The notes: generated by a model not told the origin, from the sequence alone. Shown: positions 52,921-61,904, counted from the first letter of the stretch. The stretch: DNA of 64,000 nt from Bdellovibrio svalbardensis (GCF_029531655.1 NZ_JANRMI010000005.1:1-64000); one strand, 5' to 3'. Translations and numbers: made by a program.

Positions 52921-54255
52921 CTAGAACGACTTCATTTTCCCAGCGACATAAGCATTCAACTGAGACATTGGAATGCGCTCTTGAACCATCGTATCACGGT
53001 GACGAACTGTCACGGCCTGATCGTTGATAGTTTCGAAATCGACCGTCACGCAGAATGGAGTTCCTATCTCATCTTGACGACGGTAGCGTTTACCAATCGA
53101 AGCCGTTTCGTCATAAGTCACATCGAAATCTTCAGCAACTTGATTACGAAGCTTGTCGGCAATTGAAGTCAGCTCTTCTTTTTTAGACAAAGGCAAGATA
53201 GCAACTTTGTAAGGAGCAATTTCCGGGTGAAGACCCAAGACAATACGCACGTCCTCTTTACCCGCTTCATCTGTCGTAATTTCTTCGCGATAAGCATCAC
53301 ACAAGAACGCCAAGAACAGACGATCGCAACCCACCGCGGTTTCAATAACGTAAGGGATATACTTTTCCTTGTTCGCTTCATCGAAGTATTCAAGGCTCTT
53401 GCCAGAGAACTTCATATGTTGAGTCAAGTCGAAGTCTGAACGGTTATGAATACCTTCCAACTCAGAGAAGCCCATTGGGAACTTGTATTCGAAATCTGTC
53501 GCTGCACGAGCGTAATGCGCCAGTTTTTCATGATCGTGGAAGCGCAAGTTTTCTTTCTTGATGCCGTATTTGATATAGAAATTCCAACGCGTTTCTTTCC
53601 ACTGATTGAAGAAGCCTTCATCAGTCCCTGGTTTCACGAAATACTGCATTTCCATCTGTTCGAACTCACGTGTTCTAAAGATAAAGTTCCCTGGAGTGAT
53701 CTCATTGCGGAATGATTTACCAATCGCCGCGATACCAAATGGAATTTTATAACGAGAAGACTGTTGGCAGTTCAAGAAATTCACAAAGTGACCTTGTGCC
53801 GTTTCAGGACGCAAATAGACCACGCTCGCTGAATCCTCCAACGGGCCCATATGAGTTTTGAACATCAAATTGAAGTTTCTTTCTTCAGACAGGTTTTTGC
53901 TGCCGCAGTTAGGGCATTTCTTATGCTGAAGATAAGAGTCTGTGTTATCCGCACGGAAGCGAGTTTTACAGTCTTTACAGTCCACCAATGGATCCGAAAA
54001 ACCATCCACGTGACCCGAAGCTTTCCACACCGTTGGATGCATCAAAATTGCAGCATCCAGTCCCACAATGTCAGGTCTGCGGGTCATGGCATTCCACCAA
54101 GCGCGCTTCACATTCAATTTCATCAAAGAGCCCAAAGGACCGTAATCCCAGCAGCTACCAAGACCACCGTAGATCTCACTAGATTGGAATACAAAGCCAC
54201 GACGTTTACTGAGGCTGACAAGAGTATTGAGATCTTCACAATGCTTAATTTTCAT
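52921..54255 (-). CDS. glyS: Glycyl-tRNA synthetase, alpha2 type
   Basis: 444 residues. Single-chain class II GlyRS of the alpha2 (eukaryote/archaea/Firmicutes) type, not the alpha2-beta2 enzyme of most Proteobacteria. Motifs: [22 protein letters not shown] at the N-terminus, zinc-type pairs CKDCKTRF and CPNCGSKN, motif 2 [34 protein letters not shown], motif 3 [15 protein letters not shown], and an anticodon-binding domain with [13 protein letters not shown] follows GGAG at 7 bp. Confidence 0.96.
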   Translation of the reverse strand: MKIKHCEDLNTLVSLSKRRGFVFQSSEIYGGLGSCWDYGPLGSLMKLNVKRAWWNAMTRRPDIVGLDAAILMHPTVWKASGHVDGFSDPLVDCKDCKTRFRADNTDSYLQHKKCPNCGSKNLSEERNFNLMFKTHMGPLEDSASVVYLRPETAQGHFVNFLNCQQSSRYKIPFGIAAIGKSFRNEITPGNFIFRTREFEQMEMQYFVKPGTDEGFFNQWKETRWNFYIKYGIKKENLRFHDHEKLAHYARAATDFEYKFPMGFSELEGIHNRSDFDLTQHMKFSGKSLEYFDEANKEKYIPYVIETAVGCDRLFLAFLCDAYREEITTDEAGKEDVRIVLGLHPEIAPYKVAILPLSKKEELTSIADKLRNQVAEDFDVTYDETASIGKRYRRQDEIGTPFCVTVDFETINDQAVTVRHRDTMVQERIPMSQLNAYVAGKMKSF

Positions 54256-54381
54256 TTACTGGCTCCATCTGTCTGAAAAACACTCTAGAAAATTACACTT
54301 CGGTCCAGATGCAGTCAAGATTTCCAGGGCTTCCGCATCTCGAGCTTGATCTCTGGCGAGGTGTCTAGGAAGCTAGTATTT

Positions 54382-54735
54382 ATGCAGCGCACTTTAAACG
54401 CAATTTCCCTCTGTATCAGCCTTCTTTTGATGACCACCTCCAGCGGGGCTGAGTCGGTCACCAAGTTCGTTACAAAAGAAGAAAAGATCCGCGAACAAAT
54501 GGTGACTATATCCCGGGAACTCGGGGTGACCTGCACCGCCTGCCATAATGTCCAAAATTTCGCGAGTGATGAGAAAAAGTCCTTCAAGGTTAGCCGGGAG
54601 CACTTAAAAATCACGCAAATGCTGAAAGATAACGGCTTCGACGGAAAAAAGGGGCCGGAAGCGACTTGCTACATGTGCCACCGAGGCAAGCTGACCCCTG
54701 AATACAAAGAGCCTGCGTCCAATAAGGCACACTAG
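54382..54735 (+). CDS. Secreted diheme cytochrome c
   Basis: 117 residues with signal peptide (MQRTLNAISLCISLLLMTTSSGAES) and two CxxCH heme sites, VTCTACHNVQNF and ATCYMCHRGK, 49 residues apart. The spacing and the pattern around them (LGVTCTACH ... FKVSREHLKITQMLKDNGF ... CYMCHRGKLTPE) recall the cytochrome subunit of photosynthetic reaction centres (CytoC_RC family), which also exists as short forms in non-phototrophs. Periplasmic electron carrier of unknown partners. No strong ribosome binding site near the chosen ATG. Ends in a strong terminator. Confidence 0.88.
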   Translation: MQRTLNAISLCISLLLMTTSSGAESVTKFVTKEEKIREQMVTISRELGVTCTACHNVQNFASDEKKSFKVSREHLKITQMLKDNGFDGKKGPEATCYMCHRGKLTPEYKEPASNKAH

Positions 54736-54760
54736 ACCCGGCATCCCTTTCAAAAACGCA

Positions 54761-54796
54761 AAAACCCACAGCTTTGAACTGTGGGTTTCTTTTTTT
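54761..54796. terminator. Terminator, bidirectional
   Basis: AAAACCCACAG, 7-nt loop, CTGTGGGTTT, then C and seven T. Separates the cytochrome from the convergent solute-binding protein gene. Confidence 0.9.
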
Positions 54797-54817
54797 GAGG
54801 GCGACTGTACGAGAATA

Positions 54818-55819
54818 CTACTGAAGCCCCGCATCCGTTGCGATTTCCAGAGCTTCTGCTTTCAATCCCGTGATGCGACTCAGATCAAAAGTGGTGTTTT
54901 CCTTAAAAGGCCCAAAAGTTTTCTGCAATGACGAAGAGATCACCTTTGGATTTGCCGGAAACTTGTCAGTGATTTGGCTTAAGGTTGCCTGAGCTTTCTC
55001 TGACAACAACCATTTAGCAAAAACCTGAGCTTGAGCCTGCTTGCCTGAAGACTTCAGGATTGTGATGCCGTCGACATTCACATGGGCGCCAATATCGTTT
55101 TGATTCGGCATAACTGCCACGATTTTTGTGTTAGGGACAGCCTTAAGATGTCTCATGAAGTAGTAAGTGTTAGCCACTCCCACCCAGCAGTTGCCGCTTT
55201 CAACAGTTTGAATAACTCCCTCAAGATCCTTTTCAATCAATGGGATTGTTTCGCTGTTAACAGCCCATGCATTCAACACGCGAGTTGTTTTCTCTACACC
55301 CCATGAACCTAATAGGAATGCATTAAAGCTCATAGTGTATTGAGCTTTCTTCTGACGAAGGCAAAGTTTGTCGATGAATTTCGCGTCACCAAGAGATTCA
55401 TAGGTCTGAACATCTGCCGCAGAAACATAATCTGAATTGTAATAGATGATACGGGCACGTTTTAAAAGGCCGGCCCATTGGTTGCTCGTATCGCGCAGAT
55501 GATTTGGAAGAATCGTCAAAGTGTCTGCATTCAGATCTGTCGTCAAACCCTTCACAGAAACAATGTTCAATAGATCTGCGTCCTTCAAATGAACCAAATC
55601 TGCCTTCTTGTTGTCGACACCCGCCAGAAGTTCATTCACGTCCGCATCCGATGAAGAATACTCGACCGTGAATCCCGCCTCTTGAGCGTACTCAGAGTTA
55701 AACAACTCAACCACCGGTTGCGCTTGTTCCTTAGGGAATTGACCTAGCCATTTAATGCTGTCAGCTTGAGCCGCCTGGAATGAAACAATCATCAAAGCGG
55801 TCAGAGTAAGTAATCTCAT
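54818..55819 (-). CDS. Extracellular solute-binding protein, iron (FbpA/FutA)-like
   Basis: 333 residues with signal peptide (MRLLTLTALMIVSFQAAQA). Family 1 binding-protein fold: VVELFNSEYAQEAGFTVEYSSSDADVNELLAGV, ADLVHLKDADLLNIVSVKGL, RARIIYYNSDYVSAADVQTYESLGDAKFIDKLCLR, and VGVANTYYFMRHLKAV with the paired Tyr that bind ferric iron in FbpA/FutA proteins. Two Cys (KLCLR, GNCWVG) could form a disulfide, also typical. Expected to deliver Fe3+ to an ABC transporter, but no permease or ATPase gene is in the neighbourhood. AGGAACTT before ATG. Confidence 0.85.
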   Translation of the reverse strand: MRLLTLTALMIVSFQAAQADSIKWLGQFPKEQAQPVVELFNSEYAQEAGFTVEYSSSDADVNELLAGVDNKKADLVHLKDADLLNIVSVKGLTTDLNADTLTILPNHLRDTSNQWAGLLKRARIIYYNSDYVSAADVQTYESLGDAKFIDKLCLRQKKAQYTMSFNAFLLGSWGVEKTTRVLNAWAVNSETIPLIEKDLEGVIQTVESGNCWVGVANTYYFMRHLKAVPNTKIVAVMPNQNDIGAHVNVDGITILKSSGKQAQAQVFAKWLLSEKAQATLSQITDKFPANPKVISSSLQKTFGPFKENTTFDLSRITGLKAEALEIATDAGLQ

Positions 55820-55946
55820 AAGTTCCTCTTTCGTTGGTTTAGAAGCGCCATGAATAAGACGCTCTTAAACAAACTTCAACTTATGAGTTTTAATGAAAAG
55901 CTACTGAAAGAACTTCTAACAAAAGGTAACAGAACCGCCGTAAAAA

Positions 55947-56438
55947 CTAGAGAGCACGGCGGCTGACACGAACGGCATGCTTAAGGCCGAACTCATAAAT
56001 CTGATCCGGTGATAAACCTGGATCATGGCGCTCGGCCCACTTCGGATAGTATTTCAAGTAATGAGTGCCTTCAAAACTCATTGGCTGTGGAGAAATATTC
56101 AACGCCTTCCCCACCAACTTTGAGCAATAAGTCTTGTTGTTGTCCCAGATAAAATTATAATCAAAAGGCAAACCCATCTGTGCTGCAAGAGCCTCTTCGT
56201 TTACCAAGGCATCTGGAATTTCAATGTTGATATCAGCGGGCCCATGAACATCCTGTCCCACTGGCAAGCGACGACCGCCTTCACGCGTATCGGCCTCATA
56301 CACAAAGGACTTGTATTCCAAGGTCACATGAAAAAGTGGCTGAGGCACTCGGGGGTTGCTGTAGAAGTGCAAAACCGCCGCATGACTTTGAAGGCCTAGG
56401 AACAAACTTAGAATGGTAAATACAAGGTTCTTTTTCAT
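55947..56438 (-). CDS. Secreted YiiX/permuted papain-like protein
   Basis: 163 residues with signal peptide (MKKNLVFTILSLFLGLQSHA). NKTYCSKLVGKAL (Cys near 105) resembles the Cys region of circularly permuted papain-like proteins (YiiX, NlpC/P60 group), and PLFHVTLEYKSFVYEAD upstream would hold the His. In this group His comes before Cys, as here. Possible peptidase or amidase of the periplasm; assignment is tentative. A GTG two codons upstream is the alternative start. Monocistronic. Confidence 0.6.
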   Translation of the reverse strand: MKKNLVFTILSLFLGLQSHAAVLHFYSNPRVPQPLFHVTLEYKSFVYEADTREGGRRLPVGQDVHGPADINIEIPDALVNEEALAAQMGLPFDYNFIWDNNKTYCSKLVGKALNISPQPMSFEGTHYLKYYPKWAERHDPGLSPDQIYEFGLKHAVRVSRRAL

Positions 56439-56650
56439 GCCCACTGGATATAAAGCTTGTGGCCATTTGGCAAGGACTCATCCTATGACTTGATTAGAGG
56501 GGGCAATATGACCAACTCTCATGGAATTTTTTCTCAATTAAGAGGATACTCATTTTCACTGGTTTTTCATACGTCACCTTCCACTAGTCTTTTCGAAAAA
56601 GGTCATTTCTAGAGTGTCTAATCCCACACACTCATGAGCTAATATTGCTT

Positions 56651-58060
56651 ATGAAAAAGCCAACTGCAAATCTGACTGAAAGTCCTTTTGATTTTAACGA
56701 ACTCTTCTTTTCGGTCACAGACAAACGCGGCGTTATCCGCTTCGGCAATGACGTGTTCGTGCGGGTCAGTGTCTATCCAAAAGAAACTCTTCTGAATGCC
56801 CCCCACAGCATTGTTCGCCACCCCGACATGCCAGCAAGTGTTTTCAAAATTTTCTGGGACACTCTGAAAAAAGACAAACCCATCTGCGCTTATGTGAAAA
56901 ACATGGCCGGTAATGGCAACTATTACTGGGTTTTTGCTTTGGCGTTTCCGTTAAATGATGGCTATCTATCAATACGTTTTAAACCCTCATCAGCTCTTTT
57001 CAAAAGCGTTCAAGATATCTACTCTGAAGTTTCAAATTTTGAGAAGACACAAGACGATCTGGAAACCTCTGAAAAACTTCTTATGAACCTGATTAGCAAA
57101 GCAGGCTTTTCAGACTATGAATCATTCATGATTCATGCAGCTGTGGAAGAATTGAACTCACGAGAAATCCAGGCCAAACAATTGCGGGCCCTTGCCGCCA
57201 ACACCTCCAGCCTGGCTGATCGCAGAGAGGGGCGCTCTGAACTTTCCCAGATCACACAGATTACCGATGCCGCCTCCGCACAACTGAATGACTTTTTCAT
57301 GCGGGTCAAAGGCTTTCAAAATTCCAATCGAACCTTTACTCAGACGATGGAGACTTTGGGCGATGGCTTCCATCAGCTCAAATTCATCTCTTTGAATATG
57401 ACCATTGCCGCGGCAAAATTTGGTGACGTTGCTTCCAGCTTGGGGGTCGTCTCCAAAGAGTTTTCCAGTGTATCAGACCAGATCGAAGATCACCTTAGTG
57501 GCTTGTCAGAATTCATCAAGACCCTGGCCCAGGCTATTCAGAAATGCACCTTACAGATTGCGGCTCTTAATGCGCAAATGCTGATGGTGGATTTCTTTGT
57601 CAAAGAGTCTATCGCCAAACTTCAAACATCTGAAAATGCTTTCGCCGAAATGGCGGAAAACCGCGAGAACTTTTCAAACCTTTTCCGCAAATACGCTTCA
57701 GATCTATCCAAGGAAGCCTCCTCATTGCTTGCAAGTCTTAGCGATATTTCTTACGAAGTTTCCGAAGTGCACAAATTCGTCACAGGCCTGGAAGTGGTTC
57801 GGCAAATCGGAGCCGTTGAGTCCGCACGGACGGATGAAATCAAAGGTGCCTTTATACACTACCTGGAAGCTATGAATAAATTCATCCAGCTCCTTCGCAA
57901 TTCCACCAGCACCATTCATCACGAAGTGGTCTCGTTGCAGGAAAATTCCGAAGTCATTGTGTCCTCGGTAAATACCCTATCCAGCAGCGTGGAAGCAATC
58001 TTCGGTCTCGCCTCCGCATTTGGACAGAAAGAAGAACTTCCGAAGGTTGCAAACAACTGA
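56651..58060 (+). CDS. Soluble Aer-like PAS protein with degenerate MCP signalling domain
   Basis: 469 residues, no TM segment. Residues about 15-125 are an Aer-type PAS domain: FFSVTDKRGVIRFGNDVF, NAPHSIVRHPDMPASVFKIF and VKNMAGNGNYYWVFALAFP, the form that binds FAD or heme and senses redox or oxygen. The rest is long helices. At about 245-280, FISLNMTIAAAKFGDVASSL then GVVSKEFSSVSDQI follows the pattern of the chemoreceptor tip (LALNAAIEAARAGE...GFAVVA.EVR.LA) but with key residues changed, so coupling to CheA/CheW is doubtful. ATG at 56651 preferred to TTG at 56645. Likely an energy or oxygen sensor. Confidence 0.82.
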   Translation: MKKPTANLTESPFDFNELFFSVTDKRGVIRFGNDVFVRVSVYPKETLLNAPHSIVRHPDMPASVFKIFWDTLKKDKPICAYVKNMAGNGNYYWVFALAFPLNDGYLSIRFKPSSALFKSVQDIYSEVSNFEKTQDDLETSEKLLMNLISKAGFSDYESFMIHAAVEELNSREIQAKQLRALAANTSSLADRREGRSELSQITQITDAASAQLNDFFMRVKGFQNSNRTFTQTMETLGDGFHQLKFISLNMTIAAAKFGDVASSLGVVSKEFSSVSDQIEDHLSGLSEFIKTLAQAIQKCTLQIAALNAQMLMVDFFVKESIAKLQTSENAFAEMAENRENFSNLFRKYASDLSKEASSLLASLSDISYEVSEVHKFVTGLEVVRQIGAVESARTDEIKGAFIHYLEAMNKFIQLLRNSTSTIHHEVVSLQENSEVIVSSVNTLSSSVEAIFGLASAFGQKEELPKVANN

Positions 58061-58192
58061 CCTTTTCCGTCAGCCCCCGGGGCCCTTGACGTTTCAGAGT
58101 GAGAATGACTCTCTCAGCTGCGTCTAAGGCCGGGTTTAAGATTTCTTCCTGCGCATAAAGTTTGCTTTGTACTTCTGCAGGAGAAGTCATCA

Positions 58193-58672
58193 ATGAAATT
58201 TTTCTTGGCCTGTCTCATTTTGACCTTTATCGCCTTGAAGTTCGAATTTAAAAATTCTGAATCTTCATTGGACCTCTCATCGCATGCTCCGACAACTTCC
58301 GCGGCCTCACGAGAAGGTAACTACTTCCTGGTGAATGGCACTCAAGGCTGCCCGACTTCAGTTATTTGGTTTGAACAATGTGCGGGCTTTGTTTTAAACC
58401 CTCGTACAGGCAGCAAAGAACTTCCAACTGAAAAGTTTTGTCATGTGAACCGCGGACTGCGTGTTGTAAGCGAGAGCGGTCTCAAGGTTATGACTCAAGT
58501 GGAAACCAAAGAGCGTTATGTGCGCAAATCCGAAACGTCGATTCAGAATGGTGTTAGCTCTTCGAATGAAGATACTTTGATCTTTGACGATACCAAGGAG
58601 CAATTTCTTTGGGAGCACAGTCAGAACCGCAATAGCCTGAACAGTGGATTTAGCTGCCTTTATTCAAAATAG
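58193..58672 (+). CDS. Membrane-anchored or secreted protein of unknown function
   Basis: 159 residues. The N-terminal MKFFLACLILTFIALKFEF is a signal or membrane anchor. The mature part has Cys in TQGCPTSV, EQCAGF, EKFCHVN and FSCLYS, probably two disulfides. No family recognised. GGAG precedes ATG by 9 bp. The last 23 bases overlap the end of the convergent gene on the other strand, so transcripts of the two form a short duplex. Confidence 0.72.
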   Translation: MKFFLACLILTFIALKFEFKNSESSLDLSSHAPTTSAASREGNYFLVNGTQGCPTSVIWFEQCAGFVLNPRTGSKELPTEKFCHVNRGLRVVSESGLKVMTQVETKERYVRKSETSIQNGVSSSNEDTLIFDDTKEQFLWEHSQNRNSLNSGFSCLYSK

Positions 58673-59090
58673 CCTTATAGGCCGTTTCTAAAAACTCCAC
58701 CGACTGCGTGTCACAACGACGAAGCGCCGTCTGATAGGCATCCGTAACCGTTTTGATAGAAGCCCCGGCAGGGACCCCCAGAACCTCATAGGCATCCCAA
58801 GAGTGTCCATTATAGATAAACATGACATTTAATGATTTTGCTTTTCGCCCCACCAAGTCAGGATGAACTATGGGCGCCGCTGGCGCTCGGTCCGCCTCAG
58901 ATTTCAACTCTGGTTTCGATTCTGGCGCAGAATCAAGAGCGGCTGTTTTCGTGATAAGCGGCGGTGCGCTATCCTTGGCATTCATATCGAGCCGCGTAGG
59001 GCGTTTACCGCCACCTCGAGCTAATACGTACCACAGGATGAAAGCCCCGGCTCCCACTACATTCACTGTCAATAATTCTTGGCTATTCAT
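58650..59090 (-). CDS. Membrane-anchored J-like domain protein without HPD
   Basis: 146 residues. An N-terminal TM helix (LTVNVVGAGAFILWYVLA), a Pro/Ala/Lys-rich linker and a C-terminal DnaJ-like domain: WDAYEVLGVPAGASIKTVTDAYQTALRRCDTQSVEFLETAYKAIL. The helix order fits a J domain (YEVLGVP..AS.. ..AY), but the HPD tripeptide needed to stimulate Hsp70 is replaced around RRCDTQS. It is therefore more likely a J-like adaptor than an active co-chaperone. Overlaps the neighbouring gene end by 23 bp. Confidence 0.75.
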   Translation of the reverse strand: MNSQELLTVNVVGAGAFILWYVLARGGGKRPTRLDMNAKDSAPPLITKTAALDSAPESKPELKSEADRAPAAPIVHPDLVGRKAKSLNVMFIYNGHSWDAYEVLGVPAGASIKTVTDAYQTALRRCDTQSVEFLETAYKAILNKGS

Positions 59091-59140
59091 CTAAGTTCTA
59101 TTATTCGTTGTCAGACGAAAATTAGCAAGGAGTCCTCTAT

Positions 59141-59935
59141 ATGGCAGCCCCAAATCCATTTGATAAACAGACCCCCATTCCCGGAGTGAAACATATTATT
59201 GCTGTAAGTTCGGGTAAAGGTGGCGTCGGCAAAAGCACCGTTGCCACAAATTTAGCCATGGCTTTGGGTCGCAAGGGCAAAGTCGGCCTTTTGGATGCCG
59301 ATATTTACGGCCCGAGTATTCCTCGCATGTTAGGTTCATTGTCTCAAAAACCACAAATCAATCCCGACACCAATCAATTAGAGCCGATTGTCCGCTATGG
59401 AATCAAACTGATGAGTATCGGTTTTTTGATTGAGGAAAACTCTGCTGTTGTTTGGCGCGGTCCGATGTTGTTCAAAGCGATGGATCAATTCCTTCGCGAT
59501 GTGAACTGGGGTGAATTGGACTATCTGGTTATCGACTTGCCTCCAGGCACTGGCGATATTCAGCTGACGCTTGCGCAAAAAGTTCCAGTCGCAGGAGCGG
59601 TACTTGTGTCGACTCCGCAAAACGTGGCTCTGGTTGACGTTAAGAAAGCGGTCGACATGTTCCATCGTGTGAGCGTGCCTTTGTTGGGCATGGTGGAAAA
59701 TATGGCTTACATGATCAACCCTGTGAACGGCGAAAAGATGCAACTTTTCCCTAAGGGGGAAATTGATTCTTATGCAGAATCTCAAGGCATCGCCAAATTG
59801 GGCGAAGTCCCCTTCAACCCTTCTGTCGGACTTGCTTGCGAAGCTGGAATTCCTATCGTCGAAGCCAACTCGAGCGGCGCTGAAGCGCAGGCATTCATGA
59901 AAATCGCTGATAAAATTCGCGAGATTCTTCCTTAA
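59141..59935 (+). CDS. mrp: Mrp/ApbC-type P-loop ATPase (Fe-S carrier family)
   Basis: 264 residues. Deviant Walker A SSGKGGVGKSTVATNLAMAL (about 25-44), DADIYGPSIPRMLG, VVWRGPMLFKAMDQFLRDVNWGELDYLVIDLPPGTGD and VSTPQNVALVDVKKAVDMF are classic Mrp motifs. Two differences from E. coli Mrp: no N-terminal MIP18/DUF59 domain, and the cluster-binding CxxC after VENMAYM is absent (MINPVNGEK), as in Firmicutes SalA. So nucleotide binding is sure, Fe-S carriage is not. AAGGAG before ATG; strong terminator after. Confidence 0.92.
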   Translation: MAAPNPFDKQTPIPGVKHIIAVSSGKGGVGKSTVATNLAMALGRKGKVGLLDADIYGPSIPRMLGSLSQKPQINPDTNQLEPIVRYGIKLMSIGFLIEENSAVVWRGPMLFKAMDQFLRDVNWGELDYLVIDLPPGTGDIQLTLAQKVPVAGAVLVSTPQNVALVDVKKAVDMFHRVSVPLLGMVENMAYMINPVNGEKMQLFPKGEIDSYAESQGIAKLGEVPFNPSVGLACEAGIPIVEANSSGAEAQAFMKIADKIREILP

Positions 59936-59958
59936 AAAAATCACAAATTAGTTTGTTT

Positions 59959-59993
59959 AAAAAAAGCCGAGTCTCAAGAACTCGGCTTTTTTT
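59959..59993. terminator. Bidirectional terminator after mrp
   Basis: AAAAAAAGCCGAGT, loop CTCAAGA, ACTCGGCTTTTTTT. Confidence 0.92.
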
Positions 59994-60147
59994 GTACCAT
60001 AAAGACTCGTGCGATACGTCTCAGATACAAAACTTCCGCACGAATTCGAACCAATCTGATCGCAAATCACCAAAATACTTCTGTTGAGTCACTTTCATTT
60101 TTTATCAGGCTATGCTTTGCAAAATTCAATTTTGAAAGAGGCACGTT

Positions 60148-60693
60148 ATGTTAAAGAATTCGAAAACCCCTATTATCATTGGGACTTCCATTCCACTCAC
60201 TGGCTACTTACTGTGGTTGGTATTCTTTACTCAGCAATATCATGGCCTTAAAGATCTTGCAGATAAGGATGCGATCTTAAACTTTGTTGTCGTCACGAGT
60301 GCGGTGATGGCCTGTTTCAGCCTGATTGTTCATATTGGATTTGCATTATTTTTCACAAATAAACTGGCCGACTCGCTGATAGAAATTCAAAATCTCAATG
60401 AGCGCATCCAAGGACTGACAGAAGATCTTTCTGAAATTGCCAACTACAACCAGAATCAAGTCAGTGAAGTGATCAGCAATATATCCATAGCTGATCCCAG
60501 AGCCGCCAAGGCCCATTCGAATTTAAATATTCTCAATGAGGCGGCAGAGGAAATGTCCATTCGTGCCGACAAAACAGCCTTCGAAATCCAACGTCTGGAC
60601 AATAGAATCAAGAGTTTCTTTGCTGAGGATGCAAACCCTAAAACTCGCGGCAAGTTAAGCCGCAAATGGGAATCTGCCTATTTCTTCAAATAG
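60148..60693 (+). CDS. Two-TM coiled-coil membrane protein
   Basis: 181 residues. TM helices at about 8-29 and 44-72, then helices with coiled-coil pattern (LADSLIEIQNLNERIQGLTEDLSEI) and a cytoplasmic tail. No family recognised. The two-TM plus amphipathic helix layout recalls the membrane part of chemoreceptor- or kinase-like proteins without their output. GAGG precedes ATG. Convergent with hlyIII, 15 bp between stops. Confidence 0.72.
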   Translation: MLKNSKTPIIIGTSIPLTGYLLWLVFFTQQYHGLKDLADKDAILNFVVVTSAVMACFSLIVHIGFALFFTNKLADSLIEIQNLNERIQGLTEDLSEIANYNQNQVSEVISNISIADPRAAKAHSNLNILNEAAEEMSIRADKTAFEIQRLDNRIKSFFAEDANPKTRGKLSRKWESAYFFK

Positions 60694-60708
60694 AAAATCA
60701 ACAACCTT

Positions 60709-61362
60709 TCATGAACGGACAAGGGCCGCTATCACCACAAAGTGAAGTGCGGCCGCTACTATCACTAAGACATGAAAGATCTCATGATAACCAAAATACT
60801 TGGGTGAAGGATCGGGCTTCTTTGTCGCATAGACCACGGCGCCCAGAGTGTAGATAATTCCTCCGACCAAAATCAACATCACGCTGGTCATACCCAAAGC
60901 ATTTTTCATCTCGGGCATATATGGCGCCGCCAACCAACCCATAATGATATACAAAATAGCTGCCAACCATTTTGGGGCTTTCACCCAAAACAAGGACTGC
61001 ATCACACCAATAGCTGCGGCAATCCAAATAATCGCCAGCAGCTTATTTCCACCCTCACTCGGAATAGCCAGCATACATATAGGAGTGCTCGTCCCCGCGA
61101 TTAAAATAAAAATCGCGGAGTGATCTAGCCTTCGCATCCACATGCGCGCATTGGGACTCCATTGCGGACGATGATAAAGAGCACTCACACCAAACAATCC
61201 ACACAAGCTCAACGAGTAAATCACGGTCGCAATCAGACTTTGCGAATTCGGGCTGAGTGAAATCAACATCGCGCATGCACCAACAGCAATAAAAAAAGCC
61301 GCTTGATGAAAATGTCCGCGTAAAAGTGGTTTATTCAATGGCGCAAGTTCGATTTTTTCCAT
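60709..61362 (-). CDS. Hemolysin III / PAQR family membrane protein
   Basis: 217 residues with seven TM segments. The zinc ligands of the family are present: SALYHRPQW (TM2 region), RLDHSAIFILIAGTSTP, and the C-terminal HEIFHVLVIVAAALHFVV. Members are called HlyIII/YqfA/TrhA; in E. coli TrhA affects membrane energetics and lipid metabolism; haemolysis is not established for most. I start at MEKIELAPL (61362); ATG at 61374 or the frame to 61521 are alternatives, but the long extension is basic and unlike the family. The non-coding riboswitch region begins just upstream in the opposite orientation. Confidence 0.88.
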   Translation of the reverse strand: MEKIELAPLNKPLLRGHFHQAAFFIAVGACAMLISLSPNSQSLIATVIYSLSLCGLFGVSALYHRPQWSPNARMWMRRLDHSAIFILIAGTSTPICMLAIPSEGGNKLLAIIWIAAAIGVMQSLFWVKAPKWLAAILYIIMGWLAAPYMPEMKNALGMTSVMLILVGGIIYTLGAVVYATKKPDPSPKYFGYHEIFHVLVIVAAALHFVVIAALVRS

Positions 61363-61805
61363 GAAAGAAACCATACGCCGCCACTTTCTGCGACTCAACT
61401 TAAAACAAATTTCACATGCTTTTCTGCGCTGGCATCGCCGATTTCTCAGGGCGAAACGCATTTTTGATATAAATTGAGAATCTTTAGTCGCCCCCTTGAA
61501 AATAAAACTTTGGTCGAGCATCCTAAAAGAGTTGAAACCACGATGGCTCGTGAGACCTACTTACTCCAACGCAAGTTGGAGTGTAAGCGGTGTAGGTGAA
61601 TGCTTTAGGGCCAGCTAAGGAGGACAGTGATGAAGAACCGTATCCACGACCATCATGATGAACCACCAAAGTGACGACGCGTCACCAGGATTACTACCAA
61701 GAGGCTTTGCGTCTGTGCCTCTCTAAAAATTTTCAGACAGGTTGGATCTGATTAGATAACTCAGAGGAGGTTCCTAGGGTTATACTCGTTAGGATTTAGA
61801 TCCTT

Positions 61806-61894
61806 CCTTTGCCTCAAGGCAAACCAGCAGAAATGTTGGGGCGCAAAACTACAGGGGCTTCGTCTTTATCGACATGCCAGCCAGTTGCCAAAGG
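61806..61894 (+). promoter_or_regulatory. GEMM-I (c-di-GMP-I) riboswitch aptamer
   Basis: Closing helix CCTTTG/CAAAGG. Conserved core GGCAAACC (61818-61825), then the hairpin CCAGCA-GAAA-TGTTGG, whose GNRA tetraloop docks in this class. GGCGCAAAACTACAGGGGCT matches the GGACGCAAAGCYACGGGGCC consensus, and a second hairpin ends in GCCAGCCAGTTGCC. By eye alignment with the V. cholerae Vc2 aptamer, the guanine-recognition G (G20) and C (C92, in AGC) both appear kept. That favours c-di-GMP over the cGAMP-selective subtype, which has A at position 20. Confidence 0.9.
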
Positions 61895-61904
61895 TCATGA
61901 GTCA

